Assembly: GCF_003610255.1 (NCBI RefSeq)
Contig: NZ_RAPS01000001.1
Location: 1,860,001 to 1,924,000 of the forward strand
Length of the DNA stretch: 64,000 nt
Direction: 5' to 3'
Source: Streptomyces sp. TLI_171
Lineage (GTDB): Bacteria; Actinomycetota; Actinomycetes; Streptomycetales; Streptomycetaceae
Made by a program: the position numbers and the translations under genes. This document shows, in pieces, positions 27,143 to 35,701 of this stretch (within the stretch, counting starts at the first letter, position 1; every line of letters begins with the position of its first letter). The notes under the pieces were generated by a model. The model worked only from the letters and a program-made list of their open reading frames with translations. It was not told the origin of the DNA and made no database searches.

Positions 27143-28198
27143 CTAGGCGGTGCGGGCGATCTCCTCGCGGGTGACCGGGTGGGCGAACGGCAGGCCCTGG
27201 ACGTAGCGGGCGAGTTCGTCCGCCGCCGCGGCGGCCATCCGGTGCAGCTCGCCGCCCAGCGAGCCCGCCACGTGCGGGGTGAGCAGCACGTTCGGCAGGT
27301 CGTAGAGCGGGGAGTCGACCGGCAGCGTCTCGGGCACGGTGACGTCCAGGACGGCGTCGATGCGGCCGGCCACCAGCTCGGCGGTCAGCGCGTCCTGGTC
27401 GATCAGCGAGCCGCGCGAGGTGTTGATCAGCGTCGCCCCGTCCGGCATCAGCGCGATCCGGCGGGCGTCCAGCAGGTGCCTGGTCTCCGGGAGTTCGGGT
27501 GCGTGCACGCTCAGCACGTCCGAGCGCGCGCAGAGTTCGTCCAGCTCGACCAACTCGGCACCCAGCGCCGTAGCCTGATCGGCCGTCACATAGGGGTCGT
27601 GCAGCAGCAGGTCGAAGTCGTAGGGCGCCAGCAGCTCCAGCACCCGCCGGCCGATCCGGGAGGCGCCGACCAGGCCGACGGTGCGCCGGTAGTTGCCGAC
27701 CGCGGCGTACGCGGCCTGCCAGTCGTGCGGGGCGCGCCGGCCTCGGTAGTCGGCGGCCAGGCGCAGCACCTGCTTGTTGGCGAACAGCACGGCGGCGACG
27801 GTGAATTCGGCGACCGGCAGGGCGTTCGCCCAGGCGGCGGAGGTGATGCCCAGGCCGCGGTCCCAGCAGGCGTCGGTGACGTGGTGCTTGACCGAGCCGG
27901 CGGCGTGCAGCACGGCCTTCAGGCGCGGCGCGGCGGCCAGCACCTCGGCGGTGAGCGGCGGGCAGCCCCAGCTGCTGACGATGATCTCGGCCTCGGCGAG
28001 GGCCGCGGCGCCCGCCGGGGAGGTGAAGTCGTCGACGACCAGTTCCGGGTCGAGGTCGGCGAGTTCGACCAGGCGGGCCATCACCTCGGGGGAGATCAGC
28101 CGGGCGGCGAGGTCGCCGTGCATGGCGAGCAGGGCGCGCGGACGGGTCCGGGTGGCGGCCGGGGCGGGCGGCGCCTCGGCGGTCGCGGGATTGGGCAT
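27143..28198 (-). CDS. D-isomer-specific 2-hydroxyacid dehydrogenase
   Basis: The 351-residue protein has the flavodoxin-like substrate domain and a Rossmann domain with VGLVGASRIGRRVLELL near 177. The catalytic triad is visible: Arg in NTSRGSLID, Glu in LDVTVPETLP and His in TPHVAGSLGG. It would interconvert a 2-hydroxyacid and a 2-oxoacid with NAD(P). ATG 28198 is preferred because GGGGAG precedes it by 7 nt; a first ATG 15 nt upstream has none. It is 43 nt downstream of the MalG-type permease gene on the same strand, so it is probably the last gene of the sugar-uptake operon and may act on a sugar acid. Confidence 0.9.
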   Translation of the reverse strand: MPNPATAEAPPAPAATRTRPRALLAMHGDLAARLISPEVMARLVELADLDPELVVDDFTSPAGAAALAEAEIIVSSWGCPPLTAEVLAAAPRLKAVLHAAGSVKHHVTDACWDRGLGITSAAWANALPVAEFTVAAVLFANKQVLRLAADYRGRRAPHDWQAAYAAVGNYRRTVGLVGASRIGRRVLELLAPYDFDLLLHDPYVTADQATALGAELVELDELCARSDVLSVHAPELPETRHLLDARRIALMPDGATLINTSRGSLIDQDALTAELVAGRIDAVLDVTVPETLPVDSPLYDLPNVLLTPHVAGSLGGELHRMAAAAADELARYVQGLPFAHPVTREEIARTA

Positions 28199-28241
28199 GG
28201 CGGGGCTCCCCATCGGGCGCAGTGGAGGAAGAGTGGCGGGG

Positions 28242-29144
28242 TTACTTGACGCTGCCGGCGGTGAGCCCGGCCTTCCAGTGGCGCTGCAGCAGCACGAAGG
28301 CGAGCACCAGCGGGAGGACGGCGAGCAGCGAGCCGGTGACCACCAGCGGGTAGTACTCGGGGAAGGCGTGGGTCTGGGCGTTCCAGGAGTACAGGCCGAG
28401 GCTGACCGGGAAGAGCCGGTTGTCGGAGAGCATCACCAGCGGCAGGAAGAAGTTGTTCCAGATGGCGGTGAACTGGAACAGGAAGACGGTGACGAAGCCG
28501 GGCATGACCATCTTCAGGCCGATCGACCAGAAGATCCGCAGTTCGCTCGCGCCGTCCATCCGGGCGGCCTCCAGGACCTCGCCGGGCACGTAGCCGGCGC
28601 AGAACACCCGGGCCAGGTACACCCCGAACGGGTTGACCAGGGAGGGCAGCAGCACCGCCCAGTAGGTGTTGACGATGTGCAGCTGCGAGGCGAGCAGGTA
28701 CATCGGCAGCGCGAGCGCGGTGGTCGGGACCAGCACGCCGAGCAGCACCACCCCGAACAGCTTCTCCTTGCCGGGGAAGGCGTAGACGTGGAAGGCGTAG
28801 CCGGCGCAGACGCAGACCAGCGCGCACAGCACGGCCCCGATCCCGGCGTACAGCAGGGAGTTGAGGTACCAGCGGAAGTAGATGCCGTCGCCCGCCGTGG
28901 CCAGCTCGTGCAGGTTCTGGCCGAGGTGGAAGTTGCCGGCGCCGAGGGCGCGGCCGCCGATCAGGTCGGCCGTGTTCTTGGCGGAGGCGCTGATCAGCCA
29001 GCCGAGCGGCAGCAGGGTGTAGAGGGTGGCGAGGACCAGCGCGCCGTTGACCGCGGTCTTCGACAGGGTCCAGGGGCGGCGCGGCCGCCGGGGCTCGGCC
29101 GCGGCCGGCGCGGCGGGTCGGACGGGGGTCAGGGTGCTGCTCAT
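28242..29144 (-). CDS. Sugar ABC transporter permease (MalG type), second system
   Basis: The 300-residue permease has six membrane segments after an Ala/Pro-rich start (MSSTLTPVRPAAPAAAEPRR). The EAA loop reads GEVLEAARMDGASELRIFWS near 187-206. Its ATG overlaps the stop of the preceding permease by 4 nt, indicating translational coupling. It belongs to the operon that starts with the binding protein at 31464 and continues into the 2-hydroxyacid dehydrogenase gene. No ATPase gene is nearby. Confidence 0.92.
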   Translation of the reverse strand: MSSTLTPVRPAAPAAAEPRRPRRPWTLSKTAVNGALVLATLYTLLPLGWLISASAKNTADLIGGRALGAGNFHLGQNLHELATAGDGIYFRWYLNSLLYAGIGAVLCALVCVCAGYAFHVYAFPGKEKLFGVVLLGVLVPTTALALPMYLLASQLHIVNTYWAVLLPSLVNPFGVYLARVFCAGYVPGEVLEAARMDGASELRIFWSIGLKMVMPGFVTVFLFQFTAIWNNFFLPLVMLSDNRLFPVSLGLYSWNAQTHAFPEYYPLVVTGSLLAVLPLVLAFVLLQRHWKAGLTAGSVK

Positions 29145-30109
29145 CGGGCGGCCTCCGTCCGCTGCTGGGCGCGCTTCTCGTCACGGCCGCGGGTGAGCCG
29201 GGTGACCACGAAGGAGAGCGCGGCGGCGGCCAGGGCGAGCAGCACCGAGGAGGCGGCGGCCAGGCCGTAGTCGCCCCGTTCGAACGCGGCGGAGTAGGCG
29301 TACATGTTGGGGGTCCAGGTGGAGACCACGCCGGGGGCGACGTCGTGCAGGATCATCGGTTCGGTGAACAGCTGGAGCGAGCCGATCACGGTGAACAGGC
29401 CGACCATCACCACGGAGGCCCGGATCAGCGGGACCTTGACGCTCAGTGCGGTGCGCAGCGGGCCGGCGCCGTCGACCACGGCGGCCTCCAGCACCTCGCG
29501 CGGGATGGCCTGCAGCGCGGCGTAGAAGATCACCATGTTGTAGCCGGTCCACTCCCACAGGGCGATGTTGACGATCGCGGGCAGCGGGTGGCCGAGCACG
29601 TCGACCTGGGTGCCGGCCGAGCTCAGCGCGTCGATGACGGGGCTGATGCCGGGGGTGTACAGGTACGTCCACACCAGGGCGGCGATGATGCCGGGGACGG
29701 CGTGCGGCAGGAACAGCGCGAGCTGGAAGAACCGCTTGGCGCGGGCCAGCGCGGAGTCCAGCAGCAGCGCGACGGTCAGCGACAGGCCGAGCATCAGCGG
29801 GATGTACAGCAGGCAGTACTGGGCGGTGTTCCAGAAGCCGTCGCGGAAGGCGGCGTCGCCGAGCGCCCGGGTGTAGTTGCCGAGGCCGGTGAACACCTGG
29901 GTGGTGCCGCCGCCGAAGCCGAGGCCGGAGCGGTGCTCGGTGTACAGGCTGAGGTAGACCGCGTAGCCGATCGGGATCAACGTGCAGGCGGTGAACAGCA
30001 GCAGGAACGGGGCGAGCAGGACGGCCGGGGCGCCGAACGGCGCCCGGCGCTTCCGGGTGCCCCGGGCGGCGGGGGTGCCGCCGCCCGGGACGGGGGTGGC
30101 GCCGGACAT
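29141..30109 (-). CDS. Sugar ABC transporter permease (MalF type), second system
   Basis: The 322-residue protein carries a Gly/Arg-rich cytoplasmic start, six membrane segments (first APAVLLAPFLLLFTACTLIP) and an EAA loop REVLEAAVVDGAGPLRTALS near 210-229. Its ATG 30109 shares one base with the TGA of the binding-protein gene, and its own stop overlaps the next start by 4 nt, so three genes are tightly coupled. It forms the transmembrane channel with the downstream MalG-type protein. Confidence 0.92.
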   Translation of the reverse strand: MSGATPVPGGGTPAARGTRKRRAPFGAPAVLLAPFLLLFTACTLIPIGYAVYLSLYTEHRSGLGFGGGTTQVFTGLGNYTRALGDAAFRDGFWNTAQYCLLYIPLMLGLSLTVALLLDSALARAKRFFQLALFLPHAVPGIIAALVWTYLYTPGISPVIDALSSAGTQVDVLGHPLPAIVNIALWEWTGYNMVIFYAALQAIPREVLEAAVVDGAGPLRTALSVKVPLIRASVVMVGLFTVIGSLQLFTEPMILHDVAPGVVSTWTPNMYAYSAAFERGDYGLAAASSVLLALAAAALSFVVTRLTRGRDEKRAQQRTEAAR

Positions 30110-31464
30110 CAGCCGGCCACCTTCAGACCGCGGTTCTTCAGCTCGGCGAGGGTGGCCTGCTGCGCGGTGTCGACAGCGGACGGCACCGTGCTGCCCTGGC
30201 CGAGCTTGCCGAAGGCGTCCTTCATCGAGCTGTTGGTGGCGCCCATCGCCGGGCCCCAGGACCAGTTCGGCTTGATCGACTTCGCGGCGTCCTGGTAGAT
30301 CGCGTACACGTCCTGGCCGCCGTAGAACTCGGTCTTGAACGCGGCCTTGGCGACCGGCACCAGCTCCGGGTCGGCCGGGTAGGCGGAGGAGGTGCCGGAG
30401 GCGATCCGGGCCTGGATGCCCTCGGGGGTGGTGGTCGCCCAGGTGGCGAACTCGACGGCGGCCTTGGCCTTCTTGCTGTCCTTGGACACCGCGAAGGTGG
30501 TGCCGCCGAGCATGCCGGAGGCGGGCTGGCCGTCCCAGCTCGGGATCGGCGCGACCGCCCACTTGCCGTTCGCGGCGGGGTCGGTGCCGAGGTTGGACTT
30601 CAGCACGCCGCCGCCCCAGGACGCGCCGAGGTACGCCGCGGTCTCGCCCTTCTGCAGCGAGGCGGTCCACTGCTGGCTGAACGAGGGCTGCACGCGCACC
30701 AGGTCGTCGGCGATCATGCCCTGCCAGTAGTCGGCGACCTTCTTGGTCTCCGCGCTCGCCAGGTTCACCTTCCAGCTGTCGCCGCTGGTGCCGAACCACT
30801 GGGCGCCGGCCTGCCAGGCCATCGCCTCGAAGGTGCTCGGGTCGTCGGGGAAGAAGGTGGCGATCCGGGTGTTGGCGTCGGCGGCCTTCAGCTTCTGCGC
30901 GGCGGCCTTGAACTCGTCCCAGGTCTTCGGGACGGCCACGCCCGCCTTCTCGAACAGGTCCTTGCGGTAGTAGAGCGCCTGCGGAGCGGCGTCCAGCGGC
31001 AGCGCCCAGGTCGCACCGCCGAGCGTGGTCAGCTCCATCGACTGCGGCAGGTACTTGGCCTTCAGGTCGGCGGGGACCAGCTTGCTGATGTCCTGCACGG
31101 CGCCCTGGCTGACGAAGTCCGGCAGCTGCGGGTACTCGACGTTGAACACGTCGGGGGCGTTGCCGGCCTTCACCGCGTTGGAGATCTTGGCGTAGCCGCC
31201 GGCGTTGCCGGACGGGATCTCCTCGAAGGTGACCTGGACGTTCGGGTGCGAGGCGTTGAAGGCCTGCACCACGTCCTTGGTGCCCTTGGCCCAGCCCCAG
31301 AAGGTGATCGAGACCGGCTTGCCGTCGCTGCCCGCGTCGGCGGCCGAACCCGCCGTGTCGCCGTCGCTGCCGCAGGCGGCGAGCAGGGTGACGCCCAGGA
31401 CGGTGGCGGTCGCGGCCGCGGCGAGGCGGAGGGCTCTGCGGCGGTGGAGAGCGGGAGAGGGCAT
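30109..31464 (-). CDS. ABC transporter solute-binding lipoprotein, second sugar system
   Basis: The 451-residue protein has a lipoprotein signal with a basic start (MPSPALHRRRALRLAAAATA) and lipobox LLAACGSDG, Cys near residue 32. The mature part is a family 1 binding protein: VSITFWGWAKGTKDVVQAFN, DVFNVEYPQLPDFVSQGA and WALPLDAAPQALYYRKDLFE. ATG 31464 follows AGGAG at 7 nt. As the first gene of the minus-strand operon, it faces the DUF2264 gene across a shared operator region and should import an oligosaccharide processed by that enzyme (inference). Confidence 0.92.
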   Translation of the reverse strand: MPSPALHRRRALRLAAAATATVLGVTLLAACGSDGDTAGSAADAGSDGKPVSITFWGWAKGTKDVVQAFNASHPNVQVTFEEIPSGNAGGYAKISNAVKAGNAPDVFNVEYPQLPDFVSQGAVQDISKLVPADLKAKYLPQSMELTTLGGATWALPLDAAPQALYYRKDLFEKAGVAVPKTWDEFKAAAQKLKAADANTRIATFFPDDPSTFEAMAWQAGAQWFGTSGDSWKVNLASAETKKVADYWQGMIADDLVRVQPSFSQQWTASLQKGETAAYLGASWGGGVLKSNLGTDPAANGKWAVAPIPSWDGQPASGMLGGTTFAVSKDSKKAKAAVEFATWATTTPEGIQARIASGTSSAYPADPELVPVAKAAFKTEFYGGQDVYAIYQDAAKSIKPNWSWGPAMGATNSSMKDAFGKLGQGSTVPSAVDTAQQATLAELKNRGLKVAG

Positions 31465-31773
31465 GGCACGGCTCCTGTGGGGGGTCCTTGAAACGCCGGG
31501 TAGGTACCCGATCGCCCGATTTGAGCTGGTCGGGCCGGGTTGACCGCTATCTTGGGACGGCCGCCGATCAGTCGTCAAGGCATGGGGATCAAATGATCCG
31601 ACTTGATCAGTCGACCTGATCGCCACAACCGCCATTAACCTTGAGTTTCAGCCATTTTCGGGCAGGTCACAATCAGATCAAGGCGATCATTCGATCGATG
31701 ATCCTTGACGCCGCGATCACCACTTCCTAGGGTCGGCCGAGTAGCCCACGCGCCCACAGGAACCGAGGCCGCC
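31465..31773. promoter_or_regulatory. Divergent control region with ATCATTYGATC operators
   Basis: This 309-bp stretch holds no gene. It contains GATCAAATGATC at 31587-31598 (which is ATCATTTGATC on the other strand) and ATCATTCGATCG at 31686-31697 inside GATCATTCGATCGATGATC (31685-31703, arms GATCAT/ATGATC). Further GATC-rich half-sites lie near 31604-31622. For the plus-strand gene, TTGACG (31705-31710) and TAGGGT (31728-31733) are 17 bp apart, directly after the operator. A minus-strand TTGACG lies near 31570-31576. The same ATCATTCGATCG occurs at 37828-37839, beside the DeoR/LacI-type regulator. Confidence 0.7.
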
Positions 31774-33687
31774 ATGCCCCACCCCCTCCCGCTGCCGCCC
31801 GAAGACCGCGAGCTCAGCCCGTACACCGGCTGGACCAGGGCGCACTGGGAGGCCGCCGCCGACCACCTGCTCGCCGCCGTCCGCCCGTACGCCGGGCCCG
31901 GCCACGCGCTGATCAACCTGCCCGGCGCACGACCCAGCTGGTCCGGCCGCCGCTCGGACGGGCTGGAGGGCTACGCCCGCACCTTCCTGCTGGCCGCGAT
32001 CCGGGTGGCCGGCGCCGGCGGCGCGGACCCCAACGGCCTGTTGGAGCGCTACGCCGAGGGCCTCGCCACGGGCACCCGCCACCCCACCGCCGAACGCGAA
32101 CTCGCCGACGGCGACCTCGGCTCCTGGGGCGCCGTCACCGACCGCGGCCAGGCCATGGTGGAGGCCGCCTCCGTCGCCCTCGGCCTGCGCCTCACCCGGC
32201 CGTGGCTCTGGGACCGCCTGGACCCGGCCGTCCAGGAACGCGCCGGCGCCTGGCTCGCCCAGGCCCTGCACCGGCAACCCGTCGACAACAACTGGTGGCT
32301 GTTCCCGCTCACCGTCGGCGGCTTCCTCGCCGAGGTCGGCATCGACACCGACGCCGCGCGGGCGGCCCTCGACCGCGGCCTCGACCGCCTCGACGGCTGG
32401 TACCTCGGCGACGGCTGGTACACCGACGGCCGCCCCCGCGCCATCGACCACTACAACGGCTGGGCCCTGCACCTCTACCCCGCCCTGCACGCCCACCTCG
32501 CCGCCGACCCCGCCCTCACCGCCCGCCACGGCGCCCGCCTGCACGCCCATCTCACCGGCTACGCCCGGCTGTTCGACGGCACCGGCGCACCCGTCCACCA
32601 GGGCCGCTCGCTCAGCTACCGGTTCGCCGCCGCCGCGCCGCTGTGGGCCGGCGCGCTGCTCGGCGCCACCCCGCTGGAGCCCGGCGCCACCCGCCGGCTC
32701 GCCTCCGGCGCGCTGCGCCACTTCCTCGACCGCGGCGCGCTCGACGACCGCGGCCTGCTCACCCTCGGCTGGCACGGCCCCTACCCGCCGATCGTCCAGC
32801 CCTACTCCGGCCCCGCCTCGCCCTACTGGGCGTCAAAGGGCTTCCTGGGCCTGCTCCTTCCGCCCGACCACCCGGTCTGGACCGCCACCGAGGCCCCCGG
32901 CCCCGCCGAGACCGCGGACGCCGTCACCGCCCTGCCCGCCCCCGGCTGGCTGATTCAGTCCACCGTCGCCGACGGCCTGGTCCGCCTGCACAACCACGGC
33001 AGCGACGACCAGCCCGCCGGGGCCCCGCTTCCCGACGACCCGCTGTACTCCCGGCTCGCGCACTCCACCCGCACCGGCCCCTCCGCCGCCGCCGGCGACA
33101 ACCACTTCGCCCTCCTCGTCGACGGCGCCCGCACCGAACGCGGCCCCATCACCCCGCTCGGCGCCGACACCCTCGGGCCCGTCGGCCGGGCCTCCTCCGC
33201 CCACCGCCCGCACCACGACGGCGCCCCGCTGCCCGGTGTCACCGTCACCTCGCTGACCCTCGCGCACGGTCCCGACGAGGTCCGCGTCCACCTGGTCACC
33301 GGGGCGGCGCCCGGCACCGCCGTCCGGGAGGGCGGATGGGCGGTCGCCGGCGTCCGGACCGCGGCCGTCGACGGCCTGCACGCCCGGGTCGACGGCGACG
33401 ACCGGCTGAGCACCGAACTCCTCGGCCTGCACGGCTGGAGCGCCGCCGGAACGGTCGCCGCCCCCGAGGGCACCGCGTTCGGTCCGGACGCGGCCGCACC
33501 CGTCCTGGAGGGCGCCCTCGCCTCGCCGCTGTTCGCCGCGGCCGCCCGCCTCACCGCCGCCCCCGACGGGCTCCCGCCGCTGGACGCCCTGACCTTCACC
33601 GCCACCCCGGACGCCACCGGCTGGCGCCTCGCGCTGACCTGGCCCGACGGCACCACCACCCGCGCCACCCTGACCGCGGCGCCCTGA
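31774..33687 (+). CDS. DUF2264 family protein (probable glycoside hydrolase, alpha/alpha-barrel)
   Basis: The 637-residue protein has no signal peptide and is predicted cytoplasmic. Residues 1-360 form the helical DUF2264 domain: GWTRAHWEAAADHLLAAVRP, INLPGARPSWSGRRSDGLEG, DNNWWLFPLTVGGFLAEVG, GWYTDGRPRAIDHYNGWALH and YASKGFLGLLLP-like SPYWASKGFLGLLLP. The C-terminal part looks beta-rich. I recall DUF2264 being placed in CAZy family GH154 (beta-glucuronidase activity), but cannot verify it here. It would process imported oligosaccharides carrying a uronic acid. ATG 31774 has a modest GAGG upstream. The operator next to its promoter ties it to the sugar regulon. Confidence 0.8.
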   Translation: MPHPLPLPPEDRELSPYTGWTRAHWEAAADHLLAAVRPYAGPGHALINLPGARPSWSGRRSDGLEGYARTFLLAAIRVAGAGGADPNGLLERYAEGLATGTRHPTAERELADGDLGSWGAVTDRGQAMVEAASVALGLRLTRPWLWDRLDPAVQERAGAWLAQALHRQPVDNNWWLFPLTVGGFLAEVGIDTDAARAALDRGLDRLDGWYLGDGWYTDGRPRAIDHYNGWALHLYPALHAHLAADPALTARHGARLHAHLTGYARLFDGTGAPVHQGRSLSYRFAAAAPLWAGALLGATPLEPGATRRLASGALRHFLDRGALDDRGLLTLGWHGPYPPIVQPYSGPASPYWASKGFLGLLLPPDHPVWTATEAPGPAETADAVTALPAPGWLIQSTVADGLVRLHNHGSDDQPAGAPLPDDPLYSRLAHSTRTGPSAAAGDNHFALLVDGARTERGPITPLGADTLGPVGRASSAHRPHHDGAPLPGVTVTSLTLAHGPDEVRVHLVTGAAPGTAVREGGWAVAGVRTAAVDGLHARVDGDDRLSTELLGLHGWSAAGTVAAPEGTAFGPDAAAPVLEGALASPLFAAAARLTAAPDGLPPLDALTFTATPDATGWRLALTWPDGTTTRATLTAAP

Positions 33688-33743
33688 CCCGCGCCTCCGC
33701 CGCCCGCCCCCTGCCGACCCGCCCGTCCCCGTCCCGCGCATTC

Positions 33744-33773
33744 GCCGTCCCGCCGTCCCGCCGTCCCGCCGTC
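33744..33773 (+). repeat. Short tandem repeat of GCCGTCCC
   Basis: Three full 8-bp GCCGTCCC units and a partial fourth lie in the 126-bp gap before the isomerase gene. This could vary by slippage and alter the distance between the two genes; no regulatory meaning is evident. Confidence 0.6.
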
Positions 33774-33813
33774 GAGCGACGCGCGGGCGGGCGGGCACGG
33801 AAAGGACCACCCC

Positions 33814-34596
33814 GTGCCGTACGCCTTCTCCACCCTGGGCCTGCCCGGCCTCCCGCTCCCCGCGGTCCTCGGCCTCGCCGCCGAGAGCGGCTGGGAGGGG
33901 CTGGAGCTGCGGGCCGCGCCGTCCGAGCCCGTCCACACCGCCCTGAGCGCCGCCGAACGCCGCGCCGCCGCCCGCCTGTTCACGGCCGCCGGCATCGCCC
34001 CGCTCGCCGTCGCCTCCTACGTGGGCATCGCCGAGCCCGGACCGGACCGCCCCGTCACCGACGACCTGCTCGCGCACCTGCACCTCGCCGCCGACCTGGG
34101 CGCCCCGTACGTCCGGGTGTTCCCCAGGGCCGGCGACACCCCGCCCCCGGAGGCGGGCGCCCGCGCCGCCGCGCGCCTGCACCGGCTCGTCGACGCCGCG
34201 GACTCCCTCGGCGTCACCGTCCTGATCGAGACGCACGACTCGCACCGCTCCGGCGCCGCCCTCGCCGAACTCCTCGACGCCGTCCCGCACCCGGCCGTCG
34301 GCGCCCTCTGGGACGTCCTGCACACCTGGCTCGCCGAGGAGTCCCCGGCCGACTCCCACCGCCACCTGGCGCCGCGCCTCGGCTACGTCCAGGTCAAGGA
34401 CGTCGCCTCCGCCGCCGACCTCACCCCGCTCGACCTCGGGGCGGGGGTGCTCCCGCTCGCCGACTGCCTGGCGCCGCTCGCCCCGGACAACTGGGTCTCC
34501 TGGGAGTACGAAGCCCCCTGGCATCCCGCCGCCGCTCCGCTGGCACCCCAACTCCCGTCCGCGCTCGCCCGTCTGAGCACCCTTCGGCCGCACTGA
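33814..34596 (+). CDS. Sugar phosphate isomerase/epimerase (xylose isomerase-like TIM barrel)
   Basis: The 260-residue protein is a single TIM barrel of the AP endonuclease 2 superfamily: YAFSTLGLPGLPLPAVLGLA at strand 1, GWEGLELRA at strand 2, LGAPYVRVFP at strand 3-4, VTVLIETHDSHRSGAALAEL with metal-binding Glu/His, GALWDVLHTW, and YVQVKD late in the barrel. The metal ligands (E in IETHD, D in WDVLH, H/K region, E in WEYEAPW) are present. GTG 33814 follows GGAAAGGACC. It lies after the DUF2264 gene in the same direction and probably works on the released sugar acid. Confidence 0.86.
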   Translation: MPYAFSTLGLPGLPLPAVLGLAAESGWEGLELRAAPSEPVHTALSAAERRAAARLFTAAGIAPLAVASYVGIAEPGPDRPVTDDLLAHLHLAADLGAPYVRVFPRAGDTPPPEAGARAAARLHRLVDAADSLGVTVLIETHDSHRSGAALAELLDAVPHPAVGALWDVLHTWLAEESPADSHRHLAPRLGYVQVKDVASAADLTPLDLGAGVLPLADCLAPLAPDNWVSWEYEAPWHPAAAPLAPQLPSALARLSTLRPH

Positions 34597-34928
34597 CCCG
34601 CACCGCCGCCCACCACGTGCCGGGACCGACGTCGTCGTTCACGGCGTCGACCTCTGCCCTGTTCGCGCTCGGCCGCACCCCGGCCGTCCTCGGTGCGCCG
34701 TTCCGGCACTCGATCCCGGCGCCGGACAGCGGGTCCACCCTGGCGAGGCCGAGCAGTGTGCGGACGCGGCGGTCCCGGTCCGTGCGTGCAGGCGCTCGAC
34801 GGCCCGGCGGTGGCGGGCGGAGGCGAGCCGCGGGGCGGGCTGGACGGCGATCCGGGCGTCCCCGGCCACCCTCATGCGGGCGTTCAAGCAGGCAGCGCGG
34901 GCCTGGAGGGCCGGTCGGGCGCGTCCGC
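34597..34928. other. 332-bp gap between convergent genes, possible AraC remnant
   Basis: No intact gene is visible. On the plus strand, about 34842-34900, one frame reads WTAIRASPATLMRAFKQAAR. This resembles the second helix-turn-helix of AraC-type regulators (S-P-A-T-L-M-R-A-F-K/R), but both sides lose the family pattern. Elsewhere the stretch is open in several frames, as expected at this base composition. I mark it as a possible decayed regulator with low confidence. Confidence 0.25.
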
Positions 34929-35603
34929 TCAGCTGCCGTCGGCCGCCCGGCGGGCGAGCAGGCCGGCCGCGGTCAGTTCGCCGGCGCGGCGCACCGCGGC
35001 GGTGAAGTCGACGCGCAGGGCGGACAGTTCGGGGTCGGCGGCGAAGGCGGCCAGCACCGCCTGCGGGGGGCGGCTGAACGGCCAGGCGGCGACGGCGGTC
35101 AGCAGGACGGTCTCCACCAGCGCGGCGGCGTCGTCCTCGCCGAGTTCCGGCAGGTGACGGGCGGTCAGTTCGACCAGGTCGTGGAGCGAGGCGCGGGCGG
35201 CGCGCTTGTGCCGGATCGCCGTCTCGGCGGAGATGTTGTGCTCCAGCACCGCGGCCTGCTCGGCCAGCAGGTCGCACAGCACCGGGCGGCGGGCCATCGA
35301 GTCGGCCAGCAGTTCGGCCAGCCGGTCCGCGCGCTGCCGGAACCCGCCGGCGACGGGCACCGGCTCGCGCGCCAACTCGGCGGCCCAGTCCGCGAACTGG
35401 CGCTCCAGCAGCTCCAGCAGCACCGCCTCGCGAGAGTCGAAGTAGCGCAGCACGTTGGCCTTGGCCAGGCAGACCCGGCGGCTCAGCGCGGTGAGGCTGA
35501 GCTGGGCCGCGGGCATCTCGGTCAGCATCGTGGCCGCGGCGTCCAGGATCTGCCGCCGCCGCTGGCTGCGCTGCTCGTCGGTCCGCGCTCGCTGGAAGGT
35601 CAC
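34929..35603 (-). CDS. TetR-family repressor of the adjacent SDR gene (inferred)
   Basis: The 224-residue protein has an N-terminal TetR helix-turn-helix (RRQILDAAATMLTEMPAAQL, SLTALSRRVCLAKANVLRYF, DSREAVL) and a helical ligand domain with PVLCDLLAEQAAVLEHNISA, as in the TetR_C_11-like group. ATG 35603 is the natural start. It is divergent from the SDR gene over 98 bp that carry three copies of an ACCRGCRGT operator, so it should repress both promoters until a ligand binds. Confidence 0.9.
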   Translation of the reverse strand: MTFQRARTDEQRSQRRRQILDAAATMLTEMPAAQLSLTALSRRVCLAKANVLRYFDSREAVLLELLERQFADWAAELAREPVPVAGGFRQRADRLAELLADSMARRPVLCDLLAEQAAVLEHNISAETAIRHKRAARASLHDLVELTARHLPELGEDDAAALVETVLLTAVAAWPFSRPPQAVLAAFAADPELSALRVDFTAAVRRAGELTAAGLLARRAADGS

Positions 35604-35618
35604 GCCCCCACCTTACAG

Positions 35619-35683
35619 ACCGGCGGTACGTTGCTAAGAGACCAGCGGTCCGTTAGCGTGGGGCAAGACAAGATACCGGCAGT
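35619..35683. promoter_or_regulatory. Three TetR-type operator copies between TetR and SDR genes
   Basis: ACCGGCGGT (35619-35627, a perfect 9-bp palindrome ACCG-G-CGGT), ACCAGCGGT (35641-35649) and ACCGGCAGT (35675-35683) are each followed by a three- to five-base block close to ACGTT, giving a consensus ACCRGCRGTMCGT. The first two are 22 bp apart, two helical turns, so two dimers could bind on one face. Confidence 0.7.
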
Positions 35684-35701
35684 ACGTAATGGGGTTTCGC
35701 C

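Noticed and set aside
33744..33773. GCCGTCCC tandem repeat as a regulatory operator
   Set aside because: It has no dyad symmetry and no promoter context, so slippage of a GC-rich stretch is the simpler reading.
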